Assembly: GCF_028609805.1 (NCBI RefSeq)
Contig: NZ_CP063189.1
Span: 372,001-436,000, forward strand
Source of the DNA: Corynebacterium massiliense DSM 45435
GTDB lineage: Bacteria; Actinomycetota; Actinomycetes; Mycobacteriales; Mycobacteriaceae
Direction of reading: 5' to 3'
Length of the DNA stretch: 64,000 bases
Numbering within the stretch: position 1 is the stretch's first letter; each line of letters begins with the position of its first letter. The position numbers were made by a program, and so were the translations under genes. The notes below the pieces were generated by a model. That model saw only the letters and a list, made by a program, of their open reading frames with translations, searched no databases and was not told the origin of the DNA. Positions 35,753 to 45,441 of this stretch are shown one piece after another.

Positions 35753-37096
35753 ATGACTCGACTTTTCGGAACCGATGGTGTCCGCGGCCTGGCGAATAAG
35801 AAGCTCACTCCCATGCTGGCCTTAAAGCTAGGGCAGGCGGCCGCAGAAGTGATGACAGCCACGAAGGAATCTTACGAATTGCGGCCTACCGCGGTGGTCG
35901 GGCGCGATCCGCGCGTGTCGGGTGAGATGTTGGATTCCGCCATCGCGGCGGGGCTGGCGTCCCGCGGCGTCGACGTCGTGCGCGTCGGCGTGCTGCCCAC
36001 CCCGGCCATCGCGTTTCTTACCGATGATTACGGTTCTGACCTGGGTGTGATGATTTCCGCCTCCCACAACCCGATGCCGGATAATGGCATTAAGTTCTTC
36101 TCGGCCGGCGGCCGCAAGCTCATGGACGAGGTAGAAGACCGCATTGAGGCCACCATGGCCAACCTCGCCGAAGACGGCCCGACCGGCACCCAGCTCGGCC
36201 GCATCATTTCCGAGGCCCCCGACGCCCGCGGCCGGTACCTCAAACACCTGCGTGAGGCCGTCCCGACCGATCTCACCGGCATTCGCGTGGTGGTGGATAC
36301 GGCGAACGGCGCAGCATCGCGGGTGGCCATCGAGGCCTACGAGGCCGCCGGTGCCACCGTCATTCCCATCCACCACAAGCCGGACGCGTTCAACATTAAT
36401 GACAACTGCGGTTCGACCCACATTGAAAAGACGCAGGAGGCGGTGAAGGAATACGGCGCGGACCTGGGGCTTGCCCACGACGGCGACGCGGACCGCTGCC
36501 TGGCCGTGGACGCGGAAGGAAACGTCGTGGACGGCGACCAGATCATGGCACTTCTCGCCGTGGCGATGAAGGAAAACAACGAGTTGCGGCGCAACACGTT
36601 GGTGGCCACCGTGATGTCCAACCTGGGGTTGAAGCTGGCCATGCAGGATCAAGGCATTGAGCTGCGCCAGACCAAGGTGGGTGACCGCTACGTTTTGGAG
36701 GAGCTCAACCGTGCCGATCTCTCGCTCGGCGGCGAGCAGTCGGGGCACATCGTCAAGGCGGACGATGCCACCACCGGCGATGGCTTGCTCACCGGCCTGT
36801 CCGTGATGGCGCGCATGGCGGAGACCGGCAAGAGCCTGCAGGAGCTGGCTTCGGTGATGACCGTGCTGCCGCAGGTGCTCATCAACGTCCCGGTGCCGAA
36901 TAAGTCCATCATCCTGGAGTCCTCCGAGGTCAAGGAGGCCATCCAGGAGGCCGAGGCGGAGCTTGGCGATGCCGGCCGTGTCCTCCTGCGCCCGTCCGGA
37001 ACCGAGGAGCTGTTCCGCGTCATGGTGGAAGCCACCGAGGAAGAGCACGCCCGCAAGGTCGCCGGGCGCCTCGCCGCCGTCGTGGCGGCTGTGTAG
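35753..37096 (+). CDS. glmM: Phosphoglucosamine mutase
   Basis: 447 aa from ATG 35753 ([14 protein letters not shown]), the standard length. Catalytic phosphoserine loop ISASHNP (~100), metal-binding DGDADR (~243) and C-terminal phosphate loop RPSGTEE. It converts glucosamine-6-P to glucosamine-1-P, feeding UDP-GlcNAc and peptidoglycan. glmS, the preceding step, lies 3.6 kb downstream in the same orientation. Confidence 0.97.
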   Translation: MTRLFGTDGVRGLANKKLTPMLALKLGQAAAEVMTATKESYELRPTAVVGRDPRVSGEMLDSAIAAGLASRGVDVVRVGVLPTPAIAFLTDDYGSDLGVMISASHNPMPDNGIKFFSAGGRKLMDEVEDRIEATMANLAEDGPTGTQLGRIISEAPDARGRYLKHLREAVPTDLTGIRVVVDTANGAASRVAIEAYEAAGATVIPIHHKPDAFNINDNCGSTHIEKTQEAVKEYGADLGLAHDGDADRCLAVDAEGNVVDGDQIMALLAVAMKENNELRRNTLVATVMSNLGLKLAMQDQGIELRQTKVGDRYVLEELNRADLSLGGEQSGHIVKADDATTGDGLLTGLSVMARMAETGKSLQELASVMTVLPQVLINVPVPNKSIILESSEVKEAIQEAEAELGDAGRVLLRPSGTEELFRVMVEATEEEHARKVAGRLAAVVAAV

Positions 37097-37239
37097 GGGC
37101 TAGAGAGAAAAGTTTCCCTCGGCCGGGAACCCTCGGGCCCGCTTGCCAGTCCAATTAGGGTGCTGACGATTGGCGGCAAGCGGGGAGTACAGGAAGTGGG
37201 TAGCGCTTCTCCCCGCGGCGATTAACTAGGGGAGGGCCT

Positions 37240-37584
37240 ATGCCCGAGGTATTTTTCGATATCCGGAAGATGACGTCCGTGCTGGGCGATGTCATCGCGG
37301 ACAGCGCGGAACAGCGCGCATCCTTACTAGCCCAGCGGCCGGCGTATGCTGCGCACACCGCCGGGCGCGATTTCGGCGCCCACGGTGAACGCATCGCCGG
37401 GCTGCTTTCGCAGATCCACAGCCGTGGCTTACAACGCGTGGAAACGCTGGGGGCGACAGCGGAGTCGGCGGTGCGACAGTTCGCCGTCGCGGACGACACC
37501 GATGACGGATCGGCACGCCGCTTGGGCGCGCTCGACCCCGAGGCGGCCGTGCACGCACCGGCGGATAAGGGGGCGCGCCGATGA
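37240..37584 (+). CDS. Small helical protein, Rv3440c-position homologue
   Basis: 114 aa, largely helical, beginning MPEVFFDIRKMTSVLGDVI. Shine-Dalgarno GGGGAGGG precedes ATG 37240. The last bases overlap the next ATG (ATGA), so the genes are coupled. Between glmM and glmS in mycobacteria lie Rv3440c and Rv3439c, a small protein and a large Pro-rich one, and this pair occupies the same place. A T7SS-related role has a positional basis only. Confidence 0.65.
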   Translation: MPEVFFDIRKMTSVLGDVIADSAEQRASLLAQRPAYAAHTAGRDFGAHGERIAGLLSQIHSRGLQRVETLGATAESAVRQFAVADDTDDGSARRLGALDPEAAVHAPADKGARR

Positions 37585-39317
37585 GTGCCGTCACCGAAAG
37601 CGCCGTCACCAAGAAAGTCTTGGAGGAATACGACCGCGCGGTTTCGCAGTTCCAATTCGCCTGCAAGGGGATGTATGCGGGCCCGTCAATGGCGATTAGC
37701 CAGCTAGTCAACCTGTTTGGTGCGGTGGACGGCATCGACACCGCGTCGCTTGTCACCCACACGAACAGCGCGGTGGGAATCGATCGTCCGCGCGGCGGCG
37801 GGAATGGGTTCAGCCCAGTGTTGGGCTCGGCCGATTTCGATATCGCCCACGGCGCGGTGCGTGAGCGCATGGATTGCGTGCAGGCGGATCATGAGCAGGA
37901 GCGTGACGATGCCCGCCATTTAGCCACCTCCGCCGAGGAGTGCTCGCGCGCGATTGACGATGTCGTGCACGTCTCCGACTCCGCCATCGGCGAGCTGGCC
38001 TCAACGGCCATCGCCTTCCTAGACATCTTGTCTCTCATCGCCCGGCGCCATCCGCTTCTACGGGTCATCTTGCCCATCATCAGCGCGATAGGCAGTCAAT
38101 TCATTGAACACACCAACTCCTCGATTTCCCGCACGTGCGAAGACCGCGATACGGCCATCGACTCCTGTTACTGCGAGTTCGAGCGCCGCTGCGACGAGGT
38201 GTGCGGCCGGGAGCTGCCGCCGGAGGCTCCTGATGTGTGCGGCTGTGACGACGAAAAGAAGCCCGATTCGGTTCACAAGCCAGGCCCCGCTACTGAGCCA
38301 TGCCCGAAGCCGAAACAGAAGCCGGTACCGGCGACTGCTGAATGTGCGCCGGCGCCTGAGAAGTGCCCGCCACCGGCCGACAAGCCGCAACCCGCTCCGC
38401 CTGCACAGCCCGCTCCGGCGGTTCCGACTACTCCGGCTCCGACCGCGCCGCCTCCGACCGCGCCGGCTGCAGCGTGCATCGACTCCGCGCCGACTACACC
38501 CGCGGCTGTCTCAACTGCCGATCCTGAGCCACGTCCGGTCGAGCCGCGCCCTGTTGAACAGTGCCCGGCTCCCAAACCGGAACCGGTTCAGCCTTCGGTT
38601 CCAGAGAAGAATCCGGGAACGGTACCGGCGAGTGTGGAGGAGTGTAACGACACACCCCGCCAGTGCGAGTGCGCAGAGCCGCGCGCCTGCACCTGTCACT
38701 GTGAGGTTATTGATTCTGCGGAGCTGACCGAAGCTTCGCGCAGCACCGAGCCGGCCGCGGTGAATGACGCCGAGTCCGAATGCAGCGTCTCGTACGAGCA
38801 AGCGCATGCGTGCACAGGCGCTCTGGGAGCCGCTGGAATTGGCGTGGCCCTGTTTGGCCTTGGGGTGTTTATCGCCGCAGCGTCGGAATGTTTAGAACAG
38901 CTGGGGGAGGCGTGCGAGTGCCCAGAGCCGGGACCGGAACCGGAACCTGAACCAGACTGCGAGCCGGAGCCGTGCGAGCCTGAACATGAACCCGAACCTG
39001 CTCCTTGCGAACCGGAGAAAGGCGACGACGGTGTCTTTGTCCCTCCCGCTGAGCTAGCAGAGGTAGAGCAGCCGGACGCGCCGGCGGAAAAGCTGGAACG
39101 AATGGGGCTGACGGAAGCCGCGGCGGTGCAAGCCCCAGCGGAGCCTGTCAGCGGGCAGCCAGCAGAGCCAGCGCCAGCAGAACCGGTGGCGGCAGAACCG
39201 GTAGCGGAATCGGCCGCGCCTGTTGCAGAGCCGGTAGCGGAAACAACTGCACCCGAACCGCAGGAAACCAACGACAATAACCAGGCGCCGCGGGCGCGAA
39301 AGGCTGGGCAGTGGTAG
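37581..39317 (+). CDS. Large Cys/Pro/Glu-rich protein, Rv3439c-position homologue
   Basis: 578 aa. Residues 1-200 are helical, with a possible membrane segment near 140-175 (STAIAFLDILSLIARRHPLLRVILPIISAI). The rest is low complexity: Pro/Ala-rich (~235-350), Cys-rich patches (CYCEFERRCDEVCGRE, CECAEPRACTCHCE), a short hydrophobic helix (GALGAAGIGVALFGLGVFIAA, ~408-428) and a Glu-Pro repeat tail. About 30 Cys is extreme for an actinobacterial protein. The N-terminal half may resemble ESX-associated helical proteins. Translationally coupled to both neighbours. Function unknown. Confidence 0.7.
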   Translation: MSAVTESAVTKKVLEEYDRAVSQFQFACKGMYAGPSMAISQLVNLFGAVDGIDTASLVTHTNSAVGIDRPRGGGNGFSPVLGSADFDIAHGAVRERMDCVQADHEQERDDARHLATSAEECSRAIDDVVHVSDSAIGELASTAIAFLDILSLIARRHPLLRVILPIISAIGSQFIEHTNSSISRTCEDRDTAIDSCYCEFERRCDEVCGRELPPEAPDVCGCDDEKKPDSVHKPGPATEPCPKPKQKPVPATAECAPAPEKCPPPADKPQPAPPAQPAPAVPTTPAPTAPPPTAPAAACIDSAPTTPAAVSTADPEPRPVEPRPVEQCPAPKPEPVQPSVPEKNPGTVPASVEECNDTPRQCECAEPRACTCHCEVIDSAELTEASRSTEPAAVNDAESECSVSYEQAHACTGALGAAGIGVALFGLGVFIAAASECLEQLGEACECPEPGPEPEPEPDCEPEPCEPEHEPEPAPCEPEKGDDGVFVPPAELAEVEQPDAPAEKLERMGLTEAAAVQAPAEPVSGQPAEPAPAEPVAAEPVAESAAPVAEPVAETTAPEPQETNDNNQAPRARKAGQW

Positions 39318-39724
39318 TGGATTTCGACGATTTTGCGCAGCAGTTCCGCGAGCGGACCGCGGCGCGTTTGCTGGAGTTTGAACAACGGCTGGCCAAGGCA
39401 CAGGCCGAGTTAGAAAAGTCTGCGGAACAGGCCGCCCGCGACTCGCGTCGCGGAGAGCACCCCGCTGCCGGCGGGGCACCTGTGGGTGGGCGGGATACTC
39501 GTCCGGCGCGGGCTGGGCGCGGCCCCGTCTCGTCGCTGCTGTCGGCGGCGGATGCACCACCACCTGCGGCGCGGGGTGTGCACGGCACGTCGCGCGCGGC
39601 GGCTGTGGATGGCTGGGGTGCGAAGAAGTCGGCATCGTCAAGCGCTGCGCCAAGTGGTGCCGGGGCCGGGGCCGGTGCTGCAGCTGGTACGCGCCAGGTG
39701 AGGTCGGTGCTGCGGAAGGGCTAG
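39311..39724 (+). CDS. Small protein with N-terminal coiled coil, third gene of the operon
   Basis: 137 aa from GTG 39311 (or GTG 39317), overlapping the previous stop. Residues 5-45 are a coiled coil (FRERTAARLLEFEQRLAKAQAEL); the rest is Ala/Gly/Ser/Arg-rich and probably disordered. Convergent with the hydrolase gene, whose stop overlaps by 4 bp. No family recognised. Confidence 0.6.
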   Translation: MVVDFDDFAQQFRERTAARLLEFEQRLAKAQAELEKSAEQAARDSRRGEHPAAGGAPVGGRDTRPARAGRGPVSSLLSAADAPPPAARGVHGTSRAAAVDGWGAKKSASSSAAPSGAGAGAGAAAGTRQVRSVLRKG

Positions 39725-40608
39725 GCGTTCTCGCTGACTGGGCGGGCGACCGAGTGGCGGTTCGGGCCGGATAGCTCGTCGTCGCGGGAAAAGCCTGCGC
39801 GGTCGTAGAGATCGGAGCCGGTCAGGCTCTTTACACCCTTGCCAGCGGCATCCGGTTCGGAGAATGCGGCGTACTTCTTCTCGCCTTCCAGCTGGTGAAG
39901 AAGGAAACCGGTAACCAGTCCGCGGGCGGTCTCCATGGCGCCTGCCTGCAGGGCCCCGGTGCCCAGCAGCAGCTTGTGGAAGGTATCTTCCGAAAAGCCG
40001 GCCTGGGTGCCCTTGTCGATCTCGCGGTAGGCGACCTCGGTCGCCCAGTTGTAGGCCAACTTGGCAGGGTTGCCGGCATCGAAAAGATCGTCCTTGCCCG
40101 GTCCGATGACCAAGCCGGCGACCTTTAAGGAACGGGCGGCCTGGGTAGCGGACGGCGCGGTCGGGGCCGGGTACAACGCCGCGATGGCCTTGACCTTCTC
40201 GTTGTCCACGCCGGTAAGCACGGCCGCGCTGCCGCCCATGCCGTGGCCGACTAGGCCCAGCTTGGACGGGTTGACCACCACGTTGCCCTGGCCCAGCTTG
40301 ACCGAGGCAGCCACCTGCAGGGAAGTCTCCAGGTCGGCGGCGAAGTCGCGGTGGTTCGGGTTGAAGTTCGTCTCCGTGTCCGGGGCGACGGCCACGATGC
40401 CCCAGCTAGCCAGGTGGCGCAGGGTGGCGTGGTAGTCCTTGACCTTCTTCATCCAGTCATGCGCGAATGCCACGGCCGGCTGGTTCTTGCCCTCGGCGGG
40501 GGCGTACACCCGGCCCGGAAGACCGGCGTAGCCCAAATCGCCCACCATGACGCGGTGCGGGCCGCGTTTGGACAACGTTGCTAAGTGCTTCTTCAGATTC
40601 GCAGACAC
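39721..40608 (-). CDS. Alpha/beta-hydrolase fold protein lacking the usual nucleophile
   Basis: 295 aa, dienelactone-hydrolase-like: AFAHDWMKKVKDYHATLRHLASWG (oxyanion region) and, at the nucleophile elbow, LVGHGMGGSA. In active relatives this elbow is GHSMGG; here the Ser position is Gly, though a Ser follows three residues later. ATG 40608 begins MSANLKKHLATL. Its place between the Rv3439c-like operon and glmS equals that of Rv3438 in mycobacteria. It may be a non-catalytic or altered enzyme. Confidence 0.75.
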   Translation of the reverse strand: MSANLKKHLATLSKRGPHRVMVGDLGYAGLPGRVYAPAEGKNQPAVAFAHDWMKKVKDYHATLRHLASWGIVAVAPDTETNFNPNHRDFAADLETSLQVAASVKLGQGNVVVNPSKLGLVGHGMGGSAAVLTGVDNEKVKAIAALYPAPTAPSATQAARSLKVAGLVIGPGKDDLFDAGNPAKLAYNWATEVAYREIDKGTQAGFSEDTFHKLLLGTGALQAGAMETARGLVTGFLLHQLEGEKKYAAFSEPDAAGKGVKSLTGSDLYDRAGFSRDDELSGPNRHSVARPVSENA

Positions 40609-40670
40609 AAATATCAGGATAGATGAAGAACGCGGCGTGCTGGCGTAGAGGTATTAGCGCGGTCGTGCTG

Positions 40671-40676
40671 TAAAAT
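40671..40676 (+). promoter_or_regulatory. -10 box of a probable leaderless glmS mRNA
   Basis: TAAAAT ends 8 nt before ATG 40685 with no Shine-Dalgarno between. No glmS ribozyme-like leader is present. Confidence 0.4.
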
Positions 40677-40684
40677 TTGCGGCC

Positions 40685-42556
40685 ATGTGTGGAATCGTCG
40701 GATATGTCGGCCAGCCCGCGGCCGACCGGGACTACTTTGCTCTTGACGTGGTGATGGAAGGCCTGCGCCGCCTGGAATACCGCGGATACGACTCCGCTGG
40801 TGTGGCCATGTACTCCGAAAACGGAGTGGAATGGCGCAAGAAGGCCGGCAAGGTCGCCGCCTTGGAAGAAGAAATCGACAACCGCCCGCTGCAGGACTCT
40901 GTGCTGGGCATCGGGCACACGCGGTGGGCCACCCACGGCGCCCCGACGGACGCCAACGCCCACCCGCACGTGGTCGACGACGGGAAACTCGCTCTGGTGC
41001 ACAACGGCATCATTGAAAACTTCACCGAGCTGAAAAACGAGCTTACGGAGAAGGGCTACGAGTTCCGCTCGGAGACCGACACCGAGGTTGCCGCGGTGCT
41101 GCTTGGCGATGTCCTGCATAACCAGGCCGCAGGCGACCTCACCCGGGCTATGCAGCTGACCTGTAAGCGTTTCGCCGGCGCCTTTACGCTGCTCGCCATC
41201 TCGGCGGATGCCCCGGACCGCATCGTCGCCGCCCGCCGTGACTCGCCGCTCGTGGTCGGCGTCGGCGAAGACGAGATGTTCTTGGGCTCGGACGTATCCG
41301 GGTTCATTGACTACACCAAGACCGCCGTGGAAATCGACAACGACCGCGTGGTCACCATCACCGCCGATGGCTACGAGGTCACCGACTACGACGGCACCGA
41401 GGTCGAAGGCCGCAAGTTCGAGATCAAGTGGGACGCCGCCCAGGCCGAAAAGGGCGGTTTCGACTCCTTCATGGAAAAGGAAATCCACGATCAGCCGGCG
41501 GCCGTGCGCGACACCCTGCTGGGCCGTTTCGACGACGACGGACACCTGATGCTCGACGAGCTGCGTATCGATGAGTCGATCCTCAAATCCATCGACAAGA
41601 TCATCGTCGTCGCCTGCGGCACCGCCGCCTACGCCGGGCACGTGGCGCGCTACGCCATCGAGCACTGGTGCCGCATCCCGTGCGAGGTCGAACTCGCCCA
41701 CGAGTTCCGCTACCGCGACCCGATCGTCAACGAAAAGACCCTGGTCGTGGCCATGTCCCAGTCGGGCGAGACCATGGACACGCTCATGGCGGTGCGCCAC
41801 GCCCGCGAGCAGGGCGCGAAGGTCATCGCCATCTGCAATACCCAGGGCGCGTCCATCCCGCGCGAGTCGGACGCGGTGCTCTACACCCACGCCGGCCCGG
41901 AGATCGCCGTGGCCTCCACCAAGGCCTTTCTGGCCCAGATCACTGCGACCTACCTGTTGGGCCTGTACCTGGCCCAGCTGCGAGGCAACAAGTTCGCCGA
42001 CGAGGTGGAATCCATCCTGGCCGAGCTGCGCGACATGCCGGACAAGATTCAGCAGGTCATCGACGGGGAAAAGCAGGTCGCCGAGCTGGCCGAAACGCGG
42101 CACGACGCCGAGTCGGTCCTCTTCCTGGGCCGCCACGTGGGCTTCCCGGTCGCCCTCGAGGGCGCGCTGAAGCTGAAGGAAATCGCCTACCTGCACGCCG
42201 AGGGCTTTGCCGCCGGCGAGCTCAAGCACGGGCCGATCGCGCTCATCGAGGAGGGCCAGCCGGTCTTCGTCATCGTGCCGTCGCCGCGCGGGCGCGACTC
42301 ACTGCACGCCAAGGTGGTCTCCAACATCCAGGAGATCCGCGCTCGCGGCGCGGTGGCCGTGGTCATCGCGGAGGAAGGCGACACCGCGGTCGAGGAGTTT
42401 GCGAACCACATCATCCGCATCCCGCAGACCCCGACGCTCCTGCAGCCGCTGGTGGCCACGGTGCCGCTGCAGATCTTCGCCTGCAACGTCGCCGGCTCCA
42501 AGGGCTACAACGTCGATCAGCCGCGCAACTTGGCCAAGTCCGTCACGGTGGAGTAA
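40685..42556 (+). CDS. glmS: Glutamine-fructose-6-phosphate aminotransferase
   Basis: 623 aa. Catalytic Cys2 of the class II glutaminase domain (MCGIVGYVG), then two SIS domains (CGTAAYAGHVARYAIE, SQSGETMDT, SKAF-type loops) and the C-terminal PRNLAKSVTVE. It makes glucosamine-6-P from fructose-6-P and Gln, the first step to UDP-GlcNAc. alr follows 10 bp downstream and is probably cotranscribed. Confidence 0.98.
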   Translation: MCGIVGYVGQPAADRDYFALDVVMEGLRRLEYRGYDSAGVAMYSENGVEWRKKAGKVAALEEEIDNRPLQDSVLGIGHTRWATHGAPTDANAHPHVVDDGKLALVHNGIIENFTELKNELTEKGYEFRSETDTEVAAVLLGDVLHNQAAGDLTRAMQLTCKRFAGAFTLLAISADAPDRIVAARRDSPLVVGVGEDEMFLGSDVSGFIDYTKTAVEIDNDRVVTITADGYEVTDYDGTEVEGRKFEIKWDAAQAEKGGFDSFMEKEIHDQPAAVRDTLLGRFDDDGHLMLDELRIDESILKSIDKIIVVACGTAAYAGHVARYAIEHWCRIPCEVELAHEFRYRDPIVNEKTLVVAMSQSGETMDTLMAVRHAREQGAKVIAICNTQGASIPRESDAVLYTHAGPEIAVASTKAFLAQITATYLLGLYLAQLRGNKFADEVESILAELRDMPDKIQQVIDGEKQVAELAETRHDAESVLFLGRHVGFPVALEGALKLKEIAYLHAEGFAAGELKHGPIALIEEGQPVFVIVPSPRGRDSLHAKVVSNIQEIRARGAVAVVIAEEGDTAVEEFANHIIRIPQTPTLLQPLVATVPLQIFACNVAGSKGYNVDQPRNLAKSVTVE

Positions 42557-42566
42557 ACCGAGACGC

Positions 42567-43679
42567 ATGTCTTTGTTGCGGGCCCGCGTCGATCTGGACG
42601 CCATTGCAAACAATGTCCACACGGTGAAAACCCTCCTCGGGGAGGGCACACGCCTGATGTGCGTGGTCAAGGCCAACGCCTACGGCCACGGGGCCCTGCG
42701 TGTCGCACAGGCGATGGACGCTGCCGGGGCGGAGGCCTTCGGGGTGGCCACCATCGCGGAGGCGCTCCGGTTGCGGGAAGGCGGCATCGACAAGCCGGTG
42801 CTCGCCTGGATCTGGGATCCGCGCGAGGACTTGTCCGACGCCCTGTCCGCCGGCGTTGAGCTGGCTGCCGCGTCGCCCGCGCACGTCGACGCCCTCATCC
42901 GCGCCGGGATCCCCGCCCGTATCTGCGTTGAGGTCGAAACCGGCATGTGCCGCGCCGGCGTGGACGAGAAGGACTGGGACGCGGTCTTTCGCCGGCTCGC
43001 CGCCACCGACCACCTCACCGTGACCGGGCTGATGTCCCACCTCGCCTGCGCGGACGAGGTGGACCACCCGCACAACAACACCCAGCGCGACGCGTTCGAG
43101 CGTGCGCTGCGAAGCGCCCACGCCGCTGGGCTCGAGTGCTCGGTCAACCACCTGGGCAACTCCGCGGCCGCGCTCACCCGCCCGGACCTGCGCTACCAAC
43201 AGGTGCGCTGCGGGCTCGCGCTGTACGGGTACGAGCCGGCGCCTGGCCACGATCACGGGCTCCGCCCGGCGATGACCTGGGCGGCTGACGTCGTCAGCTT
43301 AAAGCCCGTCCAGCCGGGGGACGCGGTGAGCTACGGGTTGACCTGGCAGGCGGATAAGCCCGGGTGGCTCGCGAACATTCCGGTGGGCTACGCCGACGGG
43401 CTGCCGCGCCGGGCGCAGGGCGCGCTGGAGATCGGCATCGGCGGCCGCCGCTACCCGCAGGTCGGGCGGGTGTGCATGGACCAGATCATGGTGGACCTCG
43501 GCGATAACCCGGCCGGGGTGTCCGCAGGCGACGAGGCGGTGGTCTTCGGCCCAGGCGGTATGAGCGCCGACGAGCTGGCGGCAAAGCTCGATACGATCAG
43601 CTACGAAGTGTTGACGTGGCCCGGTTCGAATCGCCGGACCGCGCGGGACTACTGCGGCAAGGAGCGTGACGATGCGTGA
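42567..43679 (+). CDS. alr: Alanine racemase
   Basis: 370 aa from ATG 42567. PLP lysine in MCVVKANAYGHGA (~residue 35) and the catalytic Tyr region (SYGLTW ... GYADGLPR). PLP-dependent L-Ala/D-Ala interconversion for peptidoglycan. The stop overlaps the tsaE start by 8 bp. Same order as Rv3423c-Rv3422c in mycobacteria. Confidence 0.97.
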   Translation: MSLLRARVDLDAIANNVHTVKTLLGEGTRLMCVVKANAYGHGALRVAQAMDAAGAEAFGVATIAEALRLREGGIDKPVLAWIWDPREDLSDALSAGVELAAASPAHVDALIRAGIPARICVEVETGMCRAGVDEKDWDAVFRRLAATDHLTVTGLMSHLACADEVDHPHNNTQRDAFERALRSAHAAGLECSVNHLGNSAAALTRPDLRYQQVRCGLALYGYEPAPGHDHGLRPAMTWAADVVSLKPVQPGDAVSYGLTWQADKPGWLANIPVGYADGLPRRAQGALEIGIGGRRYPQVGRVCMDQIMVDLGDNPAGVSAGDEAVVFGPGGMSADELAAKLDTISYEVLTWPGSNRRTARDYCGKERDDA

Positions 43680-44163
43680 GACCTTCCCACGGCAGGGCAC
43701 CGAACTAGCTCGCACCGCCGCCGACGCGAAGGCGCTCGGGGAGCGGCTGGGCGCAGCAGTGGAAGCCGGCGACGTCGTCGTGCTGGACGGCCCGCTCGGG
43801 GCGGGAAAGACCACCTTCACCCAGGGCATTGCCCGCGGCATGCAGGTCAAAGGCAGGGTCACGTCGCCGACGTTCATCATCGCCCGCGAGCACCGCTCCA
43901 CGGTAGGCGGCCCGGCGCTGGTCCACGTTGACGCCTACCGCCTTTTGGATGGGCTCGACACCGGGGAAGGCGCGGCCAGCGGCGATCCGCTCGGCGAGCT
44001 CGACGCGCTCGACCTCGATACCGATCTGGAGGAGGCCGTGGTCGTGGTCGAGTGGGGAGAAGGCCTCGCGGAACGCCTGTCCACCGGCTACCTGGCCGTG
44101 CGCATCGACCGCGAAGCCGCCGATGAGACCCGTGCGTTCGCCTGGCACTGGCACGGCGGTTAG
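43672..44163 (+). CDS. tsaE: tRNA threonylcarbamoyladenosine synthesis ATPase TsaE
   Basis: 163 aa from ATG 43672 (GTG 43666 also in frame). P-loop DGPLGAGKTTFTQG, SPTF motif and the HVDAYRL / VVVEWGEG signatures of TsaE. It works with TsaB and TsaD in t6A37 formation on ANN-reading tRNAs. An insert rich in Asp/Glu/Gly (DTGEGAASGDPLGELDALD) sits in the middle. Confidence 0.95.
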   Translation: MRETFPRQGTELARTAADAKALGERLGAAVEAGDVVVLDGPLGAGKTTFTQGIARGMQVKGRVTSPTFIIAREHRSTVGGPALVHVDAYRLLDGLDTGEGAASGDPLGELDALDLDTDLEEAVVVVEWGEGLAERLSTGYLAVRIDREAADETRAFAWHWHGG

Positions 44164-44204
44164 AGTATCAACCGTTCATAATCTGCGTTGAGGAGCTTTT
44201 CAAA

Positions 44205-44684
44205 GTGCACCTATCCAAACTTGGTCGTGTCATCGCTACCGTTGTCGTAGCACTGTTCGCGTTGGGCCTTATCGGCCTTGTCGTCTCGGCGGCTAACCGC
44301 GACGACTCCGGTTACGTGGGCTCGCTGGAAAACAAGCTCAAGCACATGGACGAGGAAAACCTGCGCGCGACCGCTATCGCGCCGGTGGACGTCTATGGCG
44401 ACGACTGGCCACTGGCCGGCATCATCTGCCCGGGCACCCCGACCGATGACGTGGAAAAGATGTACGAGGTGGACGCCAAGAAGTTGGGCATTAAGGGCGA
44501 ATCCGTCCCAGCGGATGAGAACCTCGTGCTGCTACTCAACCAGGACGGCGAGACCAAGGTCGACCACATCAAGACCGACAAGGTCAACATGTGCTCCGCC
44601 GGCTCGCCGGGGCCGATGGATGCGCGCACGCTCATCCCGTTCATGAAGGATCAGCACGGTACCTGGGTTATCCCGGCAAACTAA
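44205..44684 (+). CDS. Membrane-anchored conserved protein
   Basis: 159 aa. One N-terminal transmembrane segment (VIATVVVALFALGLIGLVVSAA), then an extracytoplasmic domain with two Cys (IICPGTP and NMCSAG), which could form a disulfide. The stop overlaps the tsaB start (TAATG). No family recognised; start codon GTG 44205 with AGGAG upstream. Confidence 0.7.
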   Translation: MHLSKLGRVIATVVVALFALGLIGLVVSAANRDDSGYVGSLENKLKHMDEENLRATAIAPVDVYGDDWPLAGIICPGTPTDDVEKMYEVDAKKLGIKGESVPADENLVLLLNQDGETKVDHIKTDKVNMCSAGSPGPMDARTLIPFMKDQHGTWVIPAN

Positions 44685-45439
44685 TGCGCGTACTTGCCAT
44701 CGATACGGCGACCACCGACTTGGTCACCGGCGTGGTCGATGCCGGCCCCGGCCTCGACCACGAAGATCCGAAGGTTTTTGACGGCGTCATCCCGGACACC
44801 CGGGCCCACAACGAGCGGTTGGTGCCCACCATCGGCACGCTGCTTGCCGATGCCCACCTCACCTACGCCGATCTCGACGCCGTCGTCGTCGGCTGCGGGC
44901 CGGGGCCATTTACCGGCCTGCGCGTCGGCATGGCGACCGGGCAGGCCATCGCCCAGGCACTCAGTATCCCCTGCTACGGGGTCTGTTCCCACGACGCGAT
45001 GGCCGCCCAGGTGTTCGCGGCGGTCTCGGAGGAGACCCGCACGGTGCTCGTGGCGACCGATGCCCGCCGCAAAGAAATGTACTTCGCGGTCTACCAGCGC
45101 GACGGTGACAGCACCTTCGCACGGGTGATGGGCCCCAGCGTGGCCCGGCCTGAGGATGCGGCCGACGCCATGGCGGGCTGCCCCGACATCGACGCCGTGT
45201 TCATCCCGGAGCAACTCGGTGACCGGCTACCGGCAGGCTTGCGCGAGCGCGTGGTCGGTGAGGTCACCCCGCGAGCGAAGCAGCTCGTCGAGGTTGCCGA
45301 TTTCAGCGCTGAACCGCAGCCGCTGGAGCCGATGTATCTGCGCCGCCCCGATGCTAAGGAGCCGCCGGCGGTGCGTTCCTCGGTGGCGCTGACCTCGCGG
45401 GACCAGCGCAGCTCGGGCGCAGACGGGGCTGCGGAGTAG
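44684..45439 (+). CDS. tsaB: tRNA threonylcarbamoyladenosine scaffold protein TsaB
   Basis: 251 aa from ATG 44684 (RVLAIDTATTDL). ASKHA-fold features: GCGPGPFTGLRVGMATGQAIA and the following YGVCSHDAMA. TsaB is the non-catalytic partner that dimerises with TsaD. The C-terminus has a disordered Ser/Ala tail. It overlaps the preceding stop by one base. Confidence 0.94.
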   Translation: MRVLAIDTATTDLVTGVVDAGPGLDHEDPKVFDGVIPDTRAHNERLVPTIGTLLADAHLTYADLDAVVVGCGPGPFTGLRVGMATGQAIAQALSIPCYGVCSHDAMAAQVFAAVSEETRTVLVATDARRKEMYFAVYQRDGDSTFARVMGPSVARPEDAADAMAGCPDIDAVFIPEQLGDRLPAGLRERVVGEVTPRAKQLVEVADFSAEPQPLEPMYLRRPDAKEPPAVRSSVALTSRDQRSSGADGAAE

Positions 45440-45441
45440 CC

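Noticed and set aside
40609-40684. glmS ribozyme
   Set aside because: The gap is only 76 bp and looks like a promoter for a leaderless mRNA; no ribozyme core is present.
40457-42229. 590-codon minus-strand frame opposite glmS
   Set aside because: The plus strand encodes full-length GlmS with all motifs; the antisense product is Gly/Val/His-rich and unrecognisable.
43620-43640. tRNA T-loop-like GGTTCGAATC
   Set aside because: It lies inside alr coding sequence and no acceptor stem or anticodon arm can be paired around it.
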